From Rahnella perminowiae (GTDB lineage Bacteria > Pseudomonadota > Gammaproteobacteria > Enterobacterales > Enterobacteriaceae): a DNA stretch of 59,585 bases. Each line of letters begins with the position of its first letter. Within the stretch, counting starts at the first letter, position 1. The notes below the pieces were generated by a model that was given only the letters and a program-made list of their open reading frames with translations, ran no database searches and was not told the origin of the DNA. Below are positions 7,611-18,444 of the stretch, piece by piece. The stretch is from assembly GCF_019049755.1 (NCBI RefSeq), contig NZ_JAFMOS010000643.1, positions 1 to 59,585 on the forward strand, read 5' to 3'. The translations under genes were made by a program, and so were the position numbers.

Positions 7611-7820
7611 GGCGTTATCCCTGTCGCAGCGCACTCGTAGTACGCTGAATAAATGAATGCAGGGCGGCATGATAACCAATTGAGCGTCAGTCGTCGTTAA
7701 GAAATCGCCGCACCCTGTAACATTGCATAACAGCTTATTCTGGTGACAGTCGCGTCTGGCTTCTAAACTGAATAAACTCAAAAAAACTGACCCTGGCAAA
7801 GTGTAAAAGGAGAACACCAC

Positions 7821-8741
7821 GTGCGAATTGGCATTGATTTAGGCGGCACAAAAATAGAAGTCATTGCGTTATCTGATGAAGGTAAAGAGCTGTTCCGTAA
7901 ACGGGTCGATACCCCGAGAAATGACTACGAGCGCACGCTCAAAGCGATCGAAGGACTGGTGCTGGACGCTGAAAAAGCCACAGGCCAGCGCGGCAGCGTA
8001 GGGCTGGGGATCCCCGGCACTCTGTCGCCTTTTACCGGTAAGGTGAAAAATTCCAATTCGGTCTGGCTGAACGGACAACAGCTGGATGAGGATCTGGCCC
8101 TGCTGTTAAAACGCGAAGTGCATATTGCCAATGATGCGAATTGCCTTGCGGTGTCAGAAGCCACTGACGGCGCAGGTGCGGGCCGTCAGACCGTATTTGC
8201 GGTGATTATCGGCACCGGCTGTGGTTCCGGTGTGGCGCTTCACGGCGCGGCGCATGCGGGCGGTAATGGCAATGCCGGGGAATGGGGACATAACCCGCTG
8301 CCGTGGCAGGATGATGAAGAAATTCAGTTTGCCCGTGAGGTACCGTGCTATTGCGGGAAATCAGGCTGCGTCGAAACCTTTGTTTCCGGCACCGGTTTTG
8401 CAGAAGACTACTTCCGTTTGTCCGGTCAGCGGCTGAAAGGCGCAGAGATTATTGCGCGGGTGGAACAGGGGGATGAAACCGCAGAACTGGCGCTCGGACG
8501 CTATGAACGCCGTCTGGCTAAGGCGCTGGCGAACGTAGTAAATATCCTCGATCCGGACGTGATTGTCTTCGGGGGAGGCATGAGTAATGTGGATCGTTTG
8601 TATCAGACGGTGCCGCTGTTGATTAAACAATGGGTGTTTGGCGGAGAATGTGAAACGCCGATCCTCAAAGCCGTTCATGGTGATTCGAGCGGTGTGCGCG
8701 GTGCGGCCTGGCTATGGCCGCAATCGCGCTTTGCGTTGTAA
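7821..8741 (+). CDS. mak: Fructokinase (ROK family)
   Basis: 306 residues starting with GTG at 7821, eight bases after AGGAG. The ROK ATP-binding motif [11 protein letters not shown] is at residues 3-13. The sugar-binding and catalytic region includes NDANCLA (about residue 103) and EWGHNPLP. The zinc motif [10 protein letters not shown] is near residue 175. Mak phosphorylates fructose, and more weakly some other hexoses, in the cytoplasm. The C-terminal [14 protein letters not shown] matches the E. coli protein. It is followed by a 12-bp inverted repeat that separates it from a convergent ABC-transporter operon; E. coli has araJ at this place. Confidence 0.93.
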   Translation: MRIGIDLGGTKIEVIALSDEGKELFRKRVDTPRNDYERTLKAIEGLVLDAEKATGQRGSVGLGIPGTLSPFTGKVKNSNSVWLNGQQLDEDLALLLKREVHIANDANCLAVSEATDGAGAGRQTVFAVIIGTGCGSGVALHGAAHAGGNGNAGEWGHNPLPWQDDEEIQFAREVPCYCGKSGCVETFVSGTGFAEDYFRLSGQRLKGAEIIARVEQGDETAELALGRYERRLAKALANVVNILDPDVIVFGGGMSNVDRLYQTVPLLIKQWVFGGECETPILKAVHGDSSGVRGAAWLWPQSRFAL

Positions 8742-8760
8742 GCATCAGAAATAATCATGA

Positions 8761-8799
8761 GTAAGTCACAGGAAAAAAAATCGCGCCCCTGTGACTTAC
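8761..8799. terminator. Stem-loop between convergent mak and ABC-transporter operon
   Basis: A perfect 12-bp inverted repeat, GTAAGTCACAGG (8761-8772) and CCTGTGACTTAC (8788-8799), with eight A in the loop. There is no T-run outside the stem on either strand, so it may stop transcription inefficiently or protect 3' ends. Position between two convergent genes favours a shared terminator. Confidence 0.55.
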
Positions 8800-8811
8800 C
8801 GCCGTTGCCCT

Positions 8812-9633
8812 TCAGAGCGCCATTTCGCGCTTAAAGACTTCCAGAGTATGTGCCTTGACGCGGATAAATTCCGGATGGCTCATGATTTCCGATCCACGCG
8901 GGCGCGGCAGGTCGAACGGTACGATTTCCGCAATCTGCGTCGGTCGCCGCGTCAGCAGTAAAATCTCATCCGCCAGGAACACCGCATCTTCCAGATCATG
9001 TGACACAATCAGCATCGTGACGCCAGTCGCCAGTTGCACTTCCTGCAATTTATCGCGGATAAACAGCGTCATCTCGAAATCCAGCGCCGAGAAAGGTTCG
9101 TCGAGGAACATCACTTCCGGACGCGTCGCCAGCGCCCGCATGATACATACCGTTTGCTGCTGGCCGCCGGAAAGCTCATACGGATAGCGTTTCAGGTCAA
9201 AGCGGATATCAAACATCTGCGTCAGCTCCTCAACCCGTGCATTCACATCGGCTTTGCTCATGCCATGGCGGACCAGTGGATAGGCGATGTTGGCGCGCGC
9301 GCTCATCCACGGAAACAGCGCATCGCGGTAGTTCTGAAATACGTAGCCGATGGTGGTTTGTGCCAGCGTTTTGCCGTCAAATAAAATATCGCCCTTATCG
9401 ACCGGGATCAGCCCGGCGATCATATTCATTAAGGTCGATTTTCCACAGCCATTCGGGCCGAAGATCGACACAATTTTGCTGCGCGGCAGATCCAGATTGA
9501 GATCGGTGTAAAGCGGTTGCCCGGCAAAGGCTTTGTTCAGCCCGCGGATTGTCACATGCGTGTCGGGGCGCGTGGCGTATTGAGGCAGCTTCGGGCCTTG
9601 GTAGTCAGGGTTCAGCGAGAGAGGTTGCGTCAT
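8812..9633 (-). CDS. ABC transporter ATP-binding protein (sulfonate/nitrate/taurine type)
   Basis: 273 residues. Walker A GPNGCGKST is at residues 59-67, the Q-loop at VFQNYRDALFPWMS, the signature LSGGQQQ before MRALATRPEVMFLDEP (Walker B), and a switch His in IVSHDLED. The subfamily resembles SsuB and TauB. Its start overlaps the permease stop by four bases (ATGA), indicating translational coupling. It powers uptake by the neighbouring permease and substrate-binding protein. It is the third gene of the operon. The substrate is not evident: the family carries sulfonates, nitrate, taurine or thiamine precursors. Confidence 0.88.
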   Translation of the reverse strand: MTQPLSLNPDYQGPKLPQYATRPDTHVTIRGLNKAFAGQPLYTDLNLDLPRSKIVSIFGPNGCGKSTLMNMIAGLIPVDKGDILFDGKTLAQTTIGYVFQNYRDALFPWMSARANIAYPLVRHGMSKADVNARVEELTQMFDIRFDLKRYPYELSGGQQQTVCIMRALATRPEVMFLDEPFSALDFEMTLFIRDKLQEVQLATGVTMLIVSHDLEDAVFLADEILLLTRRPTQIAEIVPFDLPRPRGSEIMSHPEFIRVKAHTLEVFKREMAL

Positions 9634-10394
9634 GCTTTGCTACTCCAGTGCACAGTTTTTTTCTCGATCAGTAAAAAAGCCAGATTCAGCAGATAGCCCA
9701 GCGCACCAGTGATCAGGATCGAGGCGTACATATCTTTGATATTGAAAACCTGCTGGGCATCAATGATCCGATGGCCGAGGCCGGTTTCTGAACCGATAAA
9801 CATTTCGGCGACAATCACGATCACCAGCGCAATCGACACGCCGGTGCGCAGTCCGACAAAGGTTTGTGCCAGGCTTTCCATCAGCATGATGTCTTTGAAA
9901 ATATGCCAGCGGGAAATACCCATCACTTTGGCGGCCATCAGGCGGGTTTTCTTGGCATTCATCACGCCGTATGCACTGTTGAACAGGATGACCAGCACGG
10001 CAGCAAAGGCGGCGATGGCGATTTTGTTGGCATCCGTAATGCCGAAAATCAACATAAACAGCGGGATAAGCGCTGAGGATGGCGTTGAACGGAAGAAGTC
10101 GATCAGAAATTCCAGGCTGCGGTAAACTTTTTCATTGCTGCCCAGCATGACCCCCAGCGGCACACCAATGACCGCGGCAAAGGCAAAGGAAACCAGCGTC
10201 CGGTAGAGTGTGGCGCCGATATCGGTGCGCATGGACGCATCGGAAAATGACCGGAACATATAGCCAAGTGTCTCGACGGGTGAGGGCAGAAGCACCGGAT
10301 TGAGCCATTTCGCACTGACGGCCAGTTGCCAGAATAAAAACAGCAGTACCGGGCCGACCAGCGGCAGTAATCTTGAAGACCAGCGTGAAGTCAT
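9630..10394 (-). CDS. ABC transporter permease (SsuC/TauC type)
   Basis: 254 residues from ATG 10394, which has GAGGGG seven bases upstream. An in-frame ATG at 10409 overlaps the previous stop but has its SD too close. There are six hydrophobic segments. The cytoplasmic coupling loop contains AAKVMGISRWHIFKDIMLMES, the usual EAA-loop region of this family. It forms the channel for the preceding binding protein and is translationally linked to both partners. Confidence 0.88.
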   Translation of the reverse strand: MTSRWSSRLLPLVGPVLLFLFWQLAVSAKWLNPVLLPSPVETLGYMFRSFSDASMRTDIGATLYRTLVSFAFAAVIGVPLGVMLGSNEKVYRSLEFLIDFFRSTPSSALIPLFMLIFGITDANKIAIAAFAAVLVILFNSAYGVMNAKKTRLMAAKVMGISRWHIFKDIMLMESLAQTFVGLRTGVSIALVIVIVAEMFIGSETGLGHRIIDAQQVFNIKDMYASILITGALGYLLNLAFLLIEKKTVHWSSKA

Positions 10395-10405
10395 TCTGTT
10401 TCCCC

Positions 10406-11428
10406 TCATCCCTGATAAATCAGTGAAGCGACATCCACCGGCTTGCTGAAGATTTTCCTTTCTGTAAAGACGTCATAAAACTTCTGGAACCATTGCAGGT
10501 TGTCGCCTTTTAAACCGGAATACATCACAAAGCCCGGCAGCGGCACTTCCTTCACCAGCGCCGGTTCAATGCTGGTGTAACCGGCGACATTTTCGCGCGC
10601 TTTGTCAGGGTGAGCCGCAATGAATTCCACCGCTTTCTGATAAGCGGCAATAAACTTTTGGGTTTCTTCAGGCTTGCTGGCAATAAAGCTGGCGTTGAGT
10701 GCTGCGGCACCGCCAAACCACGGTGCGTCGGCGTTGCCGAGCACATATTTAGAAATCACGCCGGTTTCCAGGGTGCGGGAAAGATTTTTCATCCGCCCCA
10801 CGGTGCCGGTCGGTTCGAGCGTGTATACACCGTCAATTTGCCCGGCGGCCAGGGCAGGTGCGTGTTGCCCCACCGGCAGTTCGATCACCGACGGGTTAGT
10901 GAAGCCATTTTTCTCCAGAATAATTTTCGCCATAGTGACGTTCTGGATCCCCGGGCCGCAGGCAATTTTCTTGCCTTTCAGATCACTGATAGCCTTGGCC
11001 GGGCTGTTCAGTGGTACCAGAAACTCATCTAACACCAGCGTGTGGTTTGACGGATTAGAACAGATAATTTTAAACAGACCCGGTGAGGTAATGGCCCCCA
11101 GTCCCAGCGCGCCGGTTGCGGTACCATTCGCGCAGCCGTGGATCCTGCCGGTGATCATCCCTTCAACAATTTGTTGTGCGCTGGCGAATTTCACCCCTTT
11201 CACATTCAGCCCGGCCTCTTTAAAAAAGCCCTGTTCAAGTGCCACGTACAAGGGTAAACCGCCGACAATCGGCCAGTAGCCAATACGGATTTCATCGTCG
11301 CCGGCTGCAAAAACCGACGTCGGGATCATGCCACCCAGGGTTGAAACGCCACCGGTAATGGCAAGCCATTGCATCAGCTGGCGGCGTTTTTTATCGACCG
11401 GACGGCATTCTGGTTTGATGTTTTTCAT
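10406..11428 (-). CDS. Periplasmic substrate-binding protein, NMT1/SsuA-like, with Tat-type signal
   Basis: 340 residues. The N-terminus carries a KKRRQLMQW motif before a hydrophobic stretch ending in SVFA-AG, which suits Tat-type export and cleavage near residue 41. The mature protein starts EIRIGYWPIVGGLPLYVALEQGFF, the typical opening of SsuA/TauA/NMT1-like binding proteins. Later features are an ANGTATGALGL loop and GVYTLEPTGTVGRM. It delivers substrate to the two downstream ABC components. First gene of a three-gene operon that occupies the araJ position of E. coli. The ligand is unknown. Tat use is inferred from the twin arginine only. Confidence 0.85.
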   Translation of the reverse strand: MKNIKPECRPVDKKRRQLMQWLAITGGVSTLGGMIPTSVFAAGDDEIRIGYWPIVGGLPLYVALEQGFFKEAGLNVKGVKFASAQQIVEGMITGRIHGCANGTATGALGLGAITSPGLFKIICSNPSNHTLVLDEFLVPLNSPAKAISDLKGKKIACGPGIQNVTMAKIILEKNGFTNPSVIELPVGQHAPALAAGQIDGVYTLEPTGTVGRMKNLSRTLETGVISKYVLGNADAPWFGGAAALNASFIASKPEETQKFIAAYQKAVEFIAAHPDKARENVAGYTSIEPALVKEVPLPGFVMYSGLKGDNLQWFQKFYDVFTERKIFSKPVDVASLIYQG

Positions 11429-11450
11429 GGGCGGTTCCCTTAGCGGTTAT

Positions 11451-11490
11451 GGATACATTGCAACTTGTACTGCAACTTGTATACATAACG
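11451..11490 (-). promoter_or_regulatory. Tandem repeats upstream of the ABC-transporter operon
   Basis: TGCAACTTGTA occurs twice at exactly 12 bases spacing (11459-11469 and 11471-11481), flanked by GATACA on one side and TATACAT on the other. The block lies 25-60 bases before the binding-protein start. It looks like a cooperative operator for an unidentified regulator. No regulator gene is adjacent. Confidence 0.4.
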
Positions 11491-11612
11491 TTAAGCACAG
11501 GGCATGCCAGTTTGTTAACGGGCGGGAAGCGGCGTAAATTCAGCAGGTTGACAAAGGCATACGCACTGCGCTGGTGCGATTTTTGGGCGCCTGCTCACAA
11601 TCAGGATCCACG

Positions 11613-11654
11613 GCGGGGCATATCGCTAGCAATATTTTTAGCGACATGCCCCGC
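11613..11654. repeat. Long imperfect stem-loop after sbcC
   Basis: GCGGGGCAT (11613-11621) pairs with ATGCCCCGC (11646-11654), and TCGCT/AGCGA continue the stem inside after one unpaired base. No T-run follows on the sbcC strand. It may end sbcC transcription before the ABC operon or be a dispersed palindromic repeat. The rest of the 11429-11666 gap, apart from the tandem repeats, shows nothing recognisable. Confidence 0.5.
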
Positions 11655-11666
11655 AAAAGATCGCGG

Positions 11667-14600
11667 TCAGACTTTAAATTCACTGCTTAAACGGCTGATA
11701 CCCAGACCATTCACTTTGGTGACTTTGATTTGTACCGGAATGCGATCTTTCATTGCTTCGACATGGCTGATCACGCCGATGGTTTTACCCGAGGCGTTAA
11801 GGCTGTCGAGGGCATCCAGTGCCGTATCCAGCGTGTCGGCGTCAAGCGTGCCGAAACCTTCATCAAGGAACAGAGAGTCGATGCGGGTTTTGTCGCTGAC
11901 CAGATCAGACAATGCCAGCGCCAGCGCCAGGCTGACCAGGAAGCTTTCGCCGCCGGATAATGTGCGGGTGTCACGTAGCGCATCGGCCTGCCAGGTATCG
12001 ACCACCTGCAACTCCAGCGCATCGCTGGTTTTGCGCTGTAACAGATAGCGCCCGTGCAGTTTTTCCAGCTGGCGGTTCGCCAGATAAACCAGATGATCGA
12101 GGGTCAGTCCCTGTGCGAATTTACGGAATTTCGCCCCGTCACTGGACCCAATCATCTGATTGAGATAACCCCAGTCATCGCAGGTCAGCTGTGCCTGCGC
12201 TATCTGAGCAATCAGCGCCTGTTGTCCGCTGTGGCGCTGCTTGTCGCTTTCCAGTTGGTTCTTCACTTCGCCCAGACGTTGTTGTAACGCTTTCAGTTGT
12301 TGAGCCAGTTCCGTCTGCTGCACGGTCAGGGCATTAAGATCACCGTCAGATTCACTCAGATGAGCAGGGCGGACAAGACGATGCTTTTCCAGCATATCTC
12401 TGGCGTCAGTCAGTAATGCCTGTGCCTGTGCCAGTTGTTGTTGCAGATGTTCTTTGCGTTGCTGAAGCTGTTGGCGCAGCACGTCGTCAAGCAGCGCTCC
12501 TTTCACCGCGGCTTCATCGGCAAACCCGCTGGTGCTCAGCGCCTGTTGCCACACCTGTTCCGTTTGTGTCAGTTGTGCGCTGGTCTGTAATTGTTGCTTC
12601 TGCGCACTGGCCAGCTGACCGGCAAGCTGGTCGCGTTGTTCCTGCGCCTTATGCAGCGCGGTCTGGGCATCACTGAACGCTTTTTCTGCCGCCTGCTGTT
12701 GCTGATGTAAGTGTTCGCGAACCTGAGCCACCTGGCGCTCGCCGAACAGTTCGAGGCGCCGGGCATGAAGCTCAGAAAGCGCTTTTTCACCTTCGGCCTG
12801 TTGTTTTTGCAACCGGACAAGGTCTTGCTGAGATTTCGCCTCTATTTCTACCAGCCGCGTAATGCGTTCGGTCAGCAATGCACTTTGCTGTTGTACTTTC
12901 TGTTGGAGGTTCAGGGCGTCAGTCATGGCATCTTTCGCCTGTTGAAGTGCCCGTGCCAGCTGTTCGTGCTGGCCGGTCAGCGCCTGAGACTGCTGCTCTT
13001 CTTCGTCGCGGGCGGTCAGCCATTGCGAGATGTCAGTGGTGTCATGCAGGGTAAACGTCAGATTCAGCGGCATGCTGAGCTGTTGCCAGTTTGCCGTCTG
13101 CGCATTCAGTTGCTGCTGATCCTGCTCCATCTGGATCTGCAGACGTCTTTGCTGTTCTTTCAGGCTTTTGATCTTCGCCGCCAGTTCGATACCGCTGGCT
13201 TTTACCGCATCGAATTCAAGCTGCATTTTCTCGACGCGCTGTGCGGTTTCAGAAGGTTTGATCTCCTGATAGTGTTCAACCGCCGGATGCGAGGTCGAGC
13301 CGCACAACGGGCAGGCTTTACCGCTTTGCAAATTCGCGCGTTCAGCTTCGAGGCTGACGATCAGCATTTCCTGTTTATGCAGCGTTTTTACGTCGTTGAG
13401 ATGTTCAAGTTGTGTCTGACATTGCAGGCGGATCTTATCCAGGCGCTGCTCTTCCTCAGCCAGTTGTACCTGATACTGCGCAAAATCTTGGTTTTGTTGC
13501 TGCACGCGCTGGTTAAGCTGCGGGAAAAGTTGCGCGAGCGAAAAAAGCTGTTGTCGCACCGGCCGGAGTTGCATCAGTTCTGTTTGCCGTTTCTGTAAGG
13601 CCGCCAGCGGATGCTGTTTTTCCAGAGCTGCCTGACGCTGCTGTGCGGCGTTAAGGGCTTCGGTCAGTGCGGTCTGCCGGGTTTGATGCTGGCGGTTTTC
13701 TTCATCCAGTTTTTGTCGTTCTGCCGTTATTTGCCGCAGTGTTGTGTTCTGGTCAGCGGCCTGTTTCTGCGATTCACTGACCGCCCGCTGTGTTTCTGCC
13801 AGTGATTTGTGCCACTGAGCGATTTCACCGTCCAGCGGCAGGATTTTTTCTTCGATCAGCGTTTGCATCCGGCGCTGTTCTTCGGCCTGCTTCTGACGTG
13901 CAGTTTGCGCCTGTTCTGCTGCCTGGTTCAGCGGCGCCATCTGCGCGATCTGCTGTTCCTGTTGCTGTATCAGTTGCGTCAGATGCTGCTGAAGGCGTTG
14001 TGACTCTTCCTGACAACGCTGACGGTCATTGAGTAACGGACGCAGTTTTTCCGCCGGTTCACTGCGTGCCAGCTGTTGTAACTGCGGCGCGGCGGCCAGA
14101 TTTTCCTGCTCAGCGGCAGCCAGCTGCAACTGAGATTGCTGAAGTTTTTGCTGCACCTGTTGCCATTGTTGCAGCCAGTTCAGATCCCGCTGGCGTTGCT
14201 GCGCCTGTTGGCTGAGGCTGTTTTCCTGTGCGTTCAGTTCAGCATGCTGTGCCTCCAGCGTCTGGCGTTGTTCTTCGCTGAGCAGTTCGATGCCGGACAT
14301 GCGCTGATGCAGACCGTCGAGTACGATGCGCGCTTCTTTATGTTGCTCAAAGACGCGCTGAGACAGCAGTCCGTAAATTTCGGTGCCGGTCAGTTCTTCC
14401 AGCAATTCGGCGCGGTCGTTGGCATCAGCATTCAGAAACGCGGCGAACTGCCCCTGAGACAGCATCATGGATTTGGTGAAACGGCCGAAATCCAGCCCGG
14501 TCAGTGTGGCGATGGCGTCGAGTTTGTCGCGCACTTTATCGGCCAGAATTTTGCCGCCGGCCAGTAACGCCAGCTCGACTTTCGGTGCCTGCAAGTTGCC

Positions 14601-14915
14601 ATCCGGCGAATTTTTAGCTCGACGCTGGCTCCAGAATGCGCGGTAAGCTACGCCTTTAACTTCAAACTCCACCTCAGCCAGCGATTCGGCGGTGTGGCGG
14701 GTCATCAGTTCGTTCTGGCTTGGTGTGATGTTCAGACGTGGCGTCTGATGATAAAGCGCCAGACAAATGGCATCAAGCAGGGTGGTTTTCCCTGCCCCGG
14801 TCGGGCCGGTGATCGCGAATAATCCGTTGCTGGCGAACGGCTCGGCAGTGAAATCAATTTTCCATTCGCCTTCCAGTGAGTTCAGGTTTTTTAAACGCAG
14901 GCTGAGAATTTTCAT
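11667..14915 (-). CDS. sbcC: Exonuclease SbcCD subunit C
   Basis: 1082 residues, somewhat longer than the 1048 of E. coli. It is the SMC/Rad50-like ATPase of the SbcCD nuclease, which opens hairpins and palindromes at replication forks. Walker [15 protein letters not shown] lies near residue 37. Two very long Gln-rich coiled coils flank the zinc hook CPLC (C535 and C538). The C-terminal half-domain has [17 protein letters not shown] followed by Walker [13 protein letters not shown] and the late HVEAM. The ATG overlaps the sbcD stop by four bases. Exceptionally high Gln content explains the long spurious reverse-frame ORFs inside it. Confidence 0.97.
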   Translation of the reverse strand: MKILSLRLKNLNSLEGEWKIDFTAEPFASNGLFAITGPTGAGKTTLLDAICLALYHQTPRLNITPSQNELMTRHTAESLAEVEFEVKGVAYRAFWSQRRAKNSPDGNLQAPKVELALLAGGKILADKVRDKLDAIATLTGLDFGRFTKSMMLSQGQFAAFLNADANDRAELLEELTGTEIYGLLSQRVFEQHKEARIVLDGLHQRMSGIELLSEEQRQTLEAQHAELNAQENSLSQQAQQRQRDLNWLQQWQQVQQKLQQSQLQLAAAEQENLAAAPQLQQLARSEPAEKLRPLLNDRQRCQEESQRLQQHLTQLIQQQEQQIAQMAPLNQAAEQAQTARQKQAEEQRRMQTLIEEKILPLDGEIAQWHKSLAETQRAVSESQKQAADQNTTLRQITAERQKLDEENRQHQTRQTALTEALNAAQQRQAALEKQHPLAALQKRQTELMQLRPVRQQLFSLAQLFPQLNQRVQQQNQDFAQYQVQLAEEEQRLDKIRLQCQTQLEHLNDVKTLHKQEMLIVSLEAERANLQSGKACPLCGSTSHPAVEHYQEIKPSETAQRVEKMQLEFDAVKASGIELAAKIKSLKEQQRRLQIQMEQDQQQLNAQTANWQQLSMPLNLTFTLHDTTDISQWLTARDEEEQQSQALTGQHEQLARALQQAKDAMTDALNLQQKVQQQSALLTERITRLVEIEAKSQQDLVRLQKQQAEGEKALSELHARRLELFGERQVAQVREHLHQQQQAAEKAFSDAQTALHKAQEQRDQLAGQLASAQKQQLQTSAQLTQTEQVWQQALSTSGFADEAAVKGALLDDVLRQQLQQRKEHLQQQLAQAQALLTDARDMLEKHRLVRPAHLSESDGDLNALTVQQTELAQQLKALQQRLGEVKNQLESDKQRHSGQQALIAQIAQAQLTCDDWGYLNQMIGSSDGAKFRKFAQGLTLDHLVYLANRQLEKLHGRYLLQRKTSDALELQVVDTWQADALRDTRTLSGGESFLVSLALALALSDLVSDKTRIDSLFLDEGFGTLDADTLDTALDALDSLNASGKTIGVISHVEAMKDRIPVQIKVTKVNGLGISRLSSEFKV

Positions 14916-16150
14916 TGTGCGCTGTCCTCTGCATTCTGACCGTGCGTGACCTGCTCAACAACCTGAGCAAAAAGAGTGCGCATCCGCGCCTGACGGGGGG
15001 CATCAGGGTCCGGCTCCAGCGCCAGCCGCCGTTCAAAGACGTCGCTGACGCTCAGTTCACTGAGGGTCTCTTTTTCCTGCTGCTCAATGCTGCTGATGCG
15101 CTGTTCTTTGCTGCGGCGCAACAGGACAACTTCCACCGGCAAATCCGCAGTCAGCGCCTGAATACGCCGCTGAATATCGCTGAGATAATCCTGCGTGGCG
15201 ACTTCGATATCAAGCCAGACGGGTTTTTGTGCATCGCCGCCTTCGAACTGCGCCAGTTGCTTTTCAATTTCTGCCAGCGAGCCTTTGAGTATCTGCATGG
15301 GCTGGAAAACAGGAATTTCCAGCGTATCGATGGCACTGAGCGTTGCCCCGTCGAAATCGAGCAGATACACACTTTTGGCCTTGCTCAGTTCGTCAAAGCT
15401 CAGGGCAATTGGCGAACCGCTGTAACGGATGTGGTGAGTTTTTGCGACGCACTGTGCGCGGTGAATATGGCCAAGCGCCACATAATCAACCGGCGGGAAC
15501 GCCTGCGCGGGGAAGGCGTCAAGTGTGCCTATATAGATGTCACGCACGGAATCAGAAGTACTGACGCCAACGGTGGTCAGATGGCCGGTTGCAATAACGG
15601 GCAGCGGTATGCCGAGTTCATCACGCCTGGCCTGCGCGGCCTGCCAGAGCGCGTCATAATGTGCGGCGATGGCTTCCTGCAATGCCAGTTGTTTGTCGCT
15701 GCCGGACTGACCGGCCTGACTGGCCAGCAGGTCACGCGGGCGTAAAAACGGGATGGCACACAGTACCGCGCCCGGTTTTCCGTCACGCTGACTGAGCACC
15801 AAAATCTGTTCAGACAGATTTTCGCCGACAGTGGCAATCACCCGCGTATTCAGGCAGGAAAGTAGCTCGCGTGATTCATTAAGTGTTGCGACGGAATCGT
15901 GGTTGCCAGCCAGTACCACCAGCTGACAGCCGGTTTGTTGTAATTCCACCACGAAGCGGTTATACAATTCGCGGGCATAACTGGGCGGTGATCCGGTATC
16001 GAAAATATCACCCGCGACAATCACGGCGTCGACCTGATGTTGCTGCACCTGACCGGTCAGCCAGCGCAGAAATGCCTGATGTTCGGCTGCACGGCTTTTG
16101 GTGAAAAAGTACTGGCCAAGATGCCAGTCTGACGTGTGGATCAGGCGCAT
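14912..16150 (-). CDS. sbcD: Exonuclease SbcCD subunit D
   Basis: 412 residues. Mre11-type manganese nuclease that acts with SbcC. The phosphoesterase motifs are in order: DWHLG (D8, H10), [18 protein letters not shown], and a late ATGHLT and LGHIHRAQ. The C-terminal part binds the SbcC coiled-coil base. The ATG at 16150 has GGAG upstream. Divergent from phoB across a 227-base gap with a Pho box on the phoB side; the sbcD promoter itself was not resolved. The C-terminus is slightly longer than in E. coli. Confidence 0.96.
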   Translation of the reverse strand: MRLIHTSDWHLGQYFFTKSRAAEHQAFLRWLTGQVQQHQVDAVIVAGDIFDTGSPPSYARELYNRFVVELQQTGCQLVVLAGNHDSVATLNESRELLSCLNTRVIATVGENLSEQILVLSQRDGKPGAVLCAIPFLRPRDLLASQAGQSGSDKQLALQEAIAAHYDALWQAAQARRDELGIPLPVIATGHLTTVGVSTSDSVRDIYIGTLDAFPAQAFPPVDYVALGHIHRAQCVAKTHHIRYSGSPIALSFDELSKAKSVYLLDFDGATLSAIDTLEIPVFQPMQILKGSLAEIEKQLAQFEGGDAQKPVWLDIEVATQDYLSDIQRRIQALTADLPVEVVLLRRSKEQRISSIEQQEKETLSELSVSDVFERRLALEPDPDAPRQARMRTLFAQVVEQVTHGQNAEDSAQ

Positions 16151-16305
16151 GAGACTCCTGTATGAACCCTGGATGACGACAATGGGGCAAAGTATAAACG
16201 TCGGCGGGGGGAGATGTCCCCGATAAATCAGTCCAATTTCAGCGAGATGGCCGCTAATTATCTGTCATATTTGACTGTAATGAACCATTCTTTTCATTCA
16301 TAAAT

Positions 16306-16328
16306 CTGTCACAAAACTGACGCATAAT
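16306..16328 (+). promoter_or_regulatory. Pho box and -10 element of phoB
   Basis: Two 7-base repeats, CTGTCAC (16306-16312) and CTGACGC (16317-16323), are separated by AAAA. A weaker unit CATTCAT (16295-16301) lies one turn upstream. They are followed by CATAAT (16323-16328) as -10. The layout is nearly that of the E. coli phoB Pho box, so PhoB autoactivation is expected under phosphate limitation. A second partial repeat, CTGTCAT at 16262-16268, lies further upstream. Confidence 0.8.
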
Positions 16329-16377
16329 GGCGCCCGCAATCAAATAAAAGATCGCTAACCTATTGGCAGGACCTACG

Positions 16378-17067
16378 ATGGCTAGACGTATATTGGTGGT
16401 TGAAGACGAAGCTCCAATCCGTGAAATGGTGTGTTTTGTACTGGAACAAAATGGCTATCAGGCCGTAGAAGCTGAGGATTTTGATTCAGCGATTGGGCAG
16501 CTTGTTGAACCTTATCCTGAACTTATCCTGCTCGACTGGATGTTACCTGGCGGTTCCGGTATTCAGTTTATTAAGCATCTTAAACGTGAGGCGCTGACCC
16601 GCGAAATTCCGGTAATGATGTTGACCGCACGCGGTGAAGAAGAAGATCGGGTGCGTGGCCTCGAAGTCGGTGCCGATGATTACATCACCAAACCGTTTTC
16701 CCCGAAAGAGCTGGTTGCCCGCATTAAAGCGGTGATGCGTCGCATCTCACCAATGGCGGTGGAAGAAGTGATCGACATGCAGGGTTTAAGCCTGGATCCC
16801 TCGTCTCACCGGGTGATGGCCAACGAACAGGCGCTTGATATGGGGCCGACAGAATTTAAGTTATTACACTTCTTTATGACGCATTCTGAACGTGTTTATA
16901 GCCGGGAACAGTTGCTCAATAACGTCTGGGGCACTAACGTTTATGTGGAAGATCGCACCGTAGACGTGCATATTCGTCGTTTGCGTAAGGCGTTGGAAAC
17001 CAGCGGACATGACAGAATGATCCAGACTGTTCGTGGTACCGGATACCGTTTTTCAACGCGTTATTGA
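16378..17067 (+). CDS. phoB: Phosphate regulon response regulator PhoB
   Basis: 229 residues, the same as E. coli, from ATG 16378 with GCAGGA upstream; an in-frame TTG at 16363 is not used. The receiver domain carries the acidic pocket E9/D10, phosphoacceptor D53 in LLDWMLPG, T83 region MLTARG and a conserved lysine in TKPFSP (about 105). The C-terminal OmpR-type winged helix ends with [11 protein letters not shown] and RGTGYRF. Phosphorylated by PhoR, it activates Pho-box promoters including its own. phoR starts 22 bases after its stop. Confidence 0.98.
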   Translation: MARRILVVEDEAPIREMVCFVLEQNGYQAVEAEDFDSAIGQLVEPYPELILLDWMLPGGSGIQFIKHLKREALTREIPVMMLTARGEEEDRVRGLEVGADDYITKPFSPKELVARIKAVMRRISPMAVEEVIDMQGLSLDPSSHRVMANEQALDMGPTEFKLLHFFMTHSERVYSREQLLNNVWGTNVYVEDRTVDVHIRRLRKALETSGHDRMIQTVRGTGYRFSTRY

Positions 17068-17089
17068 GTCCTCACAGCGGAGAATCTGT

Positions 17090-18409
17090 GTGCTAGAACG
17101 TTTGTCATGGAAACGATTGGCCGGCGAATTTTTTCTCTTTTGTCTGCCAGCGTTAATTCTCGGTATTTTCGTCGGTCATTTCGGCTGGCTCCTGTTTGTG
17201 TCGCTGGTTGCGGCACTGGGCTGGAATTATTACAACCAGCTCAAACTCTCTCACTGGCTGTGGCTTGACCGCAGTATTACGCCGCCGAACGGCCGCTGGA
17301 GCTGGGAGCCGCTGTTCTACGGGCTTAACCAGATGCAGATGCGCAACCGGCGTCGGCGTCGCGAATTAGGTCAGTTGATCAAACGTTTTCGCAGCGGTGC
17401 TGAATCGCTGCCCGATGCCGTGGTGCTGACCACGGAAGAAGGCAATATTTTCTGGTGTAACGGGCTGGCGCAGGATCTGCTCGGTTTCCGCTGGCCGGAA
17501 GATAACGGGCAACATATCTTCAACCTGCTGCGTTATCCGGAATTCCGGCTGTGGATCCAGACCCGCGATTTCAGCCGGGCGCTGAATCTGCAACTCAATA
17601 ATGAGCATTACGTCGAGTTTCGCGTTATGCCTTATTCAGAAGGGCAACTGCTGATGGTGGCACGCGATGTCACACAGATGCGCCAGCTCGAAGGTGCACG
17701 GCGTAACTTCTTTGCTAACGTCAGTCATGAGCTGAGAACCCCGCTGACCGTATTGCAGGGATATCTGGAAATGATGGAAGACGCCAAACTGGAAGAACCT
17801 TTCCGCACCAAAGCACTGGATACCATGCAGGAACAGACGCGGCGAATGGACGGGCTGGTGAAGCAGTTGCTGACGCTGTCGAAAATCGAAGCTTCAGCGA
17901 ATATTGATTTGCATGAGAAAGTCGATATTCCGGTGATGCTCGGTATGCTCGAACGTGAGGTGCAAACGTTAAGCAACGGCCGGCATGAGGTGGTGTTTCG
18001 CATTAATGACAAACTGAACGTCTTTGGTAATGAAGATCAGTTGCGCAGTGCGGTATCGAATCTGGTGTATAACGCCGTCAACCACACGCCTGCCGGGACG
18101 CGGATTGAAGTCAGCTGGCAGCAAACGCCGCATGGTGCGCAATTCCAGATCAGTGATAACGGGCCGGGCATTGCGCCGCAGCACCTCCCGCGCCTGACCG
18201 AACGTTTTTACCGGGTCGATAAGGCCCGCTCGCGGCAGACCGGCGGCAGCGGACTCGGGCTGGCGATCGTCAAACATGCGCTCAGCCATCACCACACCAA
18301 ACTTGAAGTCATGAGTGAAGTGGGGGTCGGTACGCGCTTTATGTTTACGCTGGCACCGAAGTTGATTGTTCCTCCGGAACAGGCCAGCCAAAGCGATGTA
18401 AAGGGATAA
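17090..18409 (+). CDS. phoR: Phosphate regulon sensor kinase PhoR
   Basis: 439 residues from GTG 17090 (LERLSWKRL follows), preceded by GCGGAGAA; E. coli also uses GTG. Two N-terminal membrane segments (about residues 10-50) have almost no periplasmic loop. Then come a PAS domain ([18 protein letters not shown]), the dimerisation helix with phosphorylated H213 in [10 protein letters not shown], and the ATPase domain with N-box [18 protein letters not shown] and [12 protein letters not shown]. It senses phosphate status through the PstSCAB-PhoU complex and phosphorylates PhoB. It is followed by an intrinsic terminator. Confidence 0.98.
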   Translation: MLERLSWKRLAGEFFLFCLPALILGIFVGHFGWLLFVSLVAALGWNYYNQLKLSHWLWLDRSITPPNGRWSWEPLFYGLNQMQMRNRRRRRELGQLIKRFRSGAESLPDAVVLTTEEGNIFWCNGLAQDLLGFRWPEDNGQHIFNLLRYPEFRLWIQTRDFSRALNLQLNNEHYVEFRVMPYSEGQLLMVARDVTQMRQLEGARRNFFANVSHELRTPLTVLQGYLEMMEDAKLEEPFRTKALDTMQEQTRRMDGLVKQLLTLSKIEASANIDLHEKVDIPVMLGMLEREVQTLSNGRHEVVFRINDKLNVFGNEDQLRSAVSNLVYNAVNHTPAGTRIEVSWQQTPHGAQFQISDNGPGIAPQHLPRLTERFYRVDKARSRQTGGSGLGLAIVKHALSHHHTKLEVMSEVGVGTRFMFTLAPKLIVPPEQASQSDVKG

Positions 18410-18414
18410 AAATC

Positions 18415-18444
18415 AAGCCACAGCAATAAGCTGTGGCTTCTTTT
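18415..18444 (+). terminator. phoR terminator, convergent with the antitoxin gene
   Basis: AAGCCACAGC (18415-18424), AATAA-type loop, GCTGTGGCTT (18430-18439), then CTTTT. It sits at the junction with the convergent helix-turn-helix gene. Confidence 0.85.

Noticed and set aside
7611-7820. 70-codon N-terminal extension of rdgC
   Set aside because: RdgC starts MLWFKN at 7610 with a good SD; the extension crosses the promoter region shared with mak.
12711-13598. 295-codon plus-strand ORF inside sbcC
   Set aside because: It is a reverse-strand reading of the Gln-rich coiled coil of SbcC, which gives Leu/Phe-rich shadows; several similar shadows overlap it.
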